This document shows, in pieces, positions 62,633 to 64,000 of a stretch of DNA of 64,000 nt (positions are counted from its first letter, which is position 1; each line of letters begins with the position of its first letter). The stretch is from Stutzerimonas stutzeri. Lineage in GTDB: Bacteria > Pseudomonadota > Gammaproteobacteria > Pseudomonadales > Pseudomonadaceae. Where the stretch lies: contig NZ_CP007441.1 of the NCBI RefSeq assembly GCF_000590475.1, forward strand, positions 3,974,660 to 4,038,659. Direction: 5' to 3'. A model generated the notes under the pieces. It was not told the origin of the DNA and searched no databases. It worked only from the letters and a program-made list of their open reading frames with translations. The position numbers and the translations under genes were made by a program.

Positions 62633-64000
62633 ATGCGCCACCTCGCCCCGTTTCTGCTCGCCTTTCTCCTGACCGCCTGCGGTGACGGCGAGCCCTTGCT
62701 GCCCGCCGATGCCGTGCTACCGGACGGCGGGCGCTACCGCGGCGAGGTCGTCGATGGGCTGCTGCAGGGCGAAGGACGAATCGACTACCCCAATGGCAGC
62801 CACTATCGCGGCGCGTTCCGAGACGGTCAGTGGTACGGCCAGGGCATCTGGCAAGGCGCAAATGGTGACCGCTATGAAGGCGAATTCAAGCAGGGGCTGT
62901 TCGACGGCCAGGGCCGTTTCAGCTACGCCACGGGCGGCGTATACGAGGGACACTTTCTGCGCGGCAGCCTCAACGGCCAAGGGCGCTATACCGAGCCGGG
63001 GTTGAGCTACGAAGGTGAATTCCAGAACGACCTCTACCACGGCACCGGCAAACTGCAGAGCGCGGATGGGGCGACGTACGACGGCGAATTCGTCGAAGGC
63101 CAGCCTTATGGCGAAGGCATCCGCCGCGACGCAAGCGGCGAGTTCAGCGGCACTTTCATCAACGGCCGCCTGAACGGTGACGGCGTCTTTCGCGGACGCG
63201 ACGGTGAACATTATCTAGGACAGTTCCAAGATGACCAGTTCCACGGCCAGGGCCGTTACGAAGAGGTCAGCGGCGATGTTTGGAAAGGCACCTTCAAATA
63301 CGGCGAACTGAGCGGCGAAGGCGAATACGTCGGCATCGACGGCACGCGTTACAACGGCGGATTCAAGCGCTGGCAATACCACGGCGAGGGCGTCCTCCAA
63401 CAGCCGGACGGTAGCCGCTACACAGGGCAATTTCGTGCGGGCCGGCTTGATGGGCCGGCCACGCTCGCCCGCGCTGACGGCACGACACAGAGCGGCACCT
63501 GGCGCGCCGGTCGCCTGAGTCATGACGTTGCCGGCAAGCAACTGCCCGATCCGCTGGAAATCGGCCTGTTGCGCCAAGGGCAACTGCTCAAAGCGGCCCT
63601 CGACGCGGTACCGGCATCGACCCCCGCGGCTGAACTCTACAGCCTGACCATGGCCGGCGATGGCCAACAGAGCGTGTTCCTGCGCGAAGTGGACTATGTC
63701 GACCAATTGTTGGCCGGACGCTTCGCCGCCCACGGCCAGATCACCCTGGTCAACCACCGTGATCATCTCTCCGATCGACCGCTGGCCACTCGCGAGAATC
63801 TGTCACGCTCCATCCAGCAGCTGGCCGAGCGCAGCGGCGAGGAAGATCTGATCTTCATCTACCTGACCAGTCACGGTTCCGCCGACCATCAGCTGGTACT
63901 GGCACAACCCCGAGTCGCGCTCGAGGACCTGCCCGCGGCGGACCTGGCGACGCTGCTGGTACCACTCGCCGAGCGAAACAAGGTGGTCGTGATCTCGGCC
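62633..64000 (+). CDS. MORN-repeat lipoprotein with C13/caspase-like peptidase domain (3' end outside window)
   Basis: 456 codons with no stop before the edge. The start is a lipoprotein signal (LLAFLLTACGDGE, Cys about 16). Residues about 33-300 hold some 11-12 MORN repeats of the form YxGEFxxGxxxGxGxxxxxxG (for example RYEGEFKQGLFDGQGRFSYA). From about 325 a peptidase C13-like domain begins (YSLTMAGDGQQSVFLREVDY), with candidate catalytic His414 in IYLTSHGSADHQ. The window ends at KVVVISA, just where the family expects the catalytic Cys (usually SACYSG). It is probably anchored in the envelope; substrate unknown. Confidence 0.82.
   Translation, partial: MRHLAPFLLAFLLTACGDGEPLLPADAVLPDGGRYRGEVVDGLLQGEGRIDYPNGSHYRGAFRDGQWYGQGIWQGANGDRYEGEFKQGLFDGQGRFSYATGGVYEGHFLRGSLNGQGRYTEPGLSYEGEFQNDLYHGTGKLQSADGATYDGEFVEGQPYGEGIRRDASGEFSGTFINGRLNGDGVFRGRDGEHYLGQFQDDQFHGQGRYEEVSGDVWKGTFKYGELSGEGEYVGIDGTRYNGGFKRWQYHGEGVLQQPDGSRYTGQFRAGRLDGPATLARADGTTQSGTWRAGRLSHDVAGKQLPDPLEIGLLRQGQLLKAALDAVPASTPAAELYSLTMAGDGQQSVFLREVDYVDQLLAGRFAAHGQITLVNHRDHLSDRPLATRENLSRSIQQLAERSGEEDLIFIYLTSHGSADHQLVLAQPRVALEDLPAADLATLLVPLAERNKVVVISA

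Overview
The window is a GC-rich, densely coded chromosomal segment from a Pseudomonas-group gammaproteobacterium. Gene content, protein motifs, REP-type hairpins (GTAGGGTGG...CCACCCTAC and GAGCGAGC..GCTCGC forms) and the order of housekeeping genes all fit Pseudomonadaceae. From memory of P. aeruginosa PAO1, the first third resembles the urease neighbourhood (about PA4858-PA4872 plus PA4891-PA4893) and the rest follows the amn-to-lrgAB block (about PA3970-PA4016). The stutzeri group (Stutzerimonas) is the most likely source. That placement is inference; no 16S or other taxonomic marker is in the window. I saw no rRNA, tRNA, CRISPR array or intact insertion sequence.

Region 1 (1-21.5 kb) is nitrogen and urease country. 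A five-gene HAAT-type ABC transporter (minus strand; its substrate-binding gene runs off the left edge) faces a urease operon ureD-ureA-acetyltransferase-ureB-ureC. The accessory genes ureE-ureF-ureG and a HupE/UreJ-type nickel permease gene lie about 9 kb further on. Between them are a nucleobase (NCS1) permease, a GAF-histidine kinase, a hemerythrin, a small DksA-like zinc protein, a TorF-like lipoprotein, an MFS exporter, oxaloacetate decarboxylase, an EamA exporter and a GNAT acetyltransferase. Both urease transcription units have well-formed sigma-54 (-24/-12) promoters, and ureE has a perfect NtrC-type dyad upstream, so nitrogen-limitation control of the whole system can be read from the DNA. 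Several REP-like hairpins, and a 260-bp multi-stem palindromic element between ureF and ureG, break up the cluster.

Region 2 (21.5-31 kb) has AMP nucleosidase, a divergent MocR regulator/threonine-dehydratase-like pair, an AidB-type acyl-CoA dehydrogenase, a 7TMR-DISM sensor kinase at the position of ladS but without a receiver domain, and thiD-thiE.

Region 3 (31-62 kb) is a conserved core-genome block: hemL, miaB-phoH-ybeY-corC-lnt (tRNA and rRNA maturation, lipoprotein acylation), leuS-lptE-holA, arfA (ribosome rescue, with its self-limiting hairpin), lipA/lipB, and the cell-elongation and wall cluster dacC-rlpA-sltB1-rodA-mrdA-rlmH-rsfS-nadD-proA. The latter reads on the minus strand with many ATGA overlaps. 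It is followed by a DedA-PAP2 fusion, a Lon-N protein and lrgAB. The right edge carries a MaoC hydratase and a truncated lipoprotein made of about 12 MORN repeats joined to a C13/caspase-like peptidase domain.
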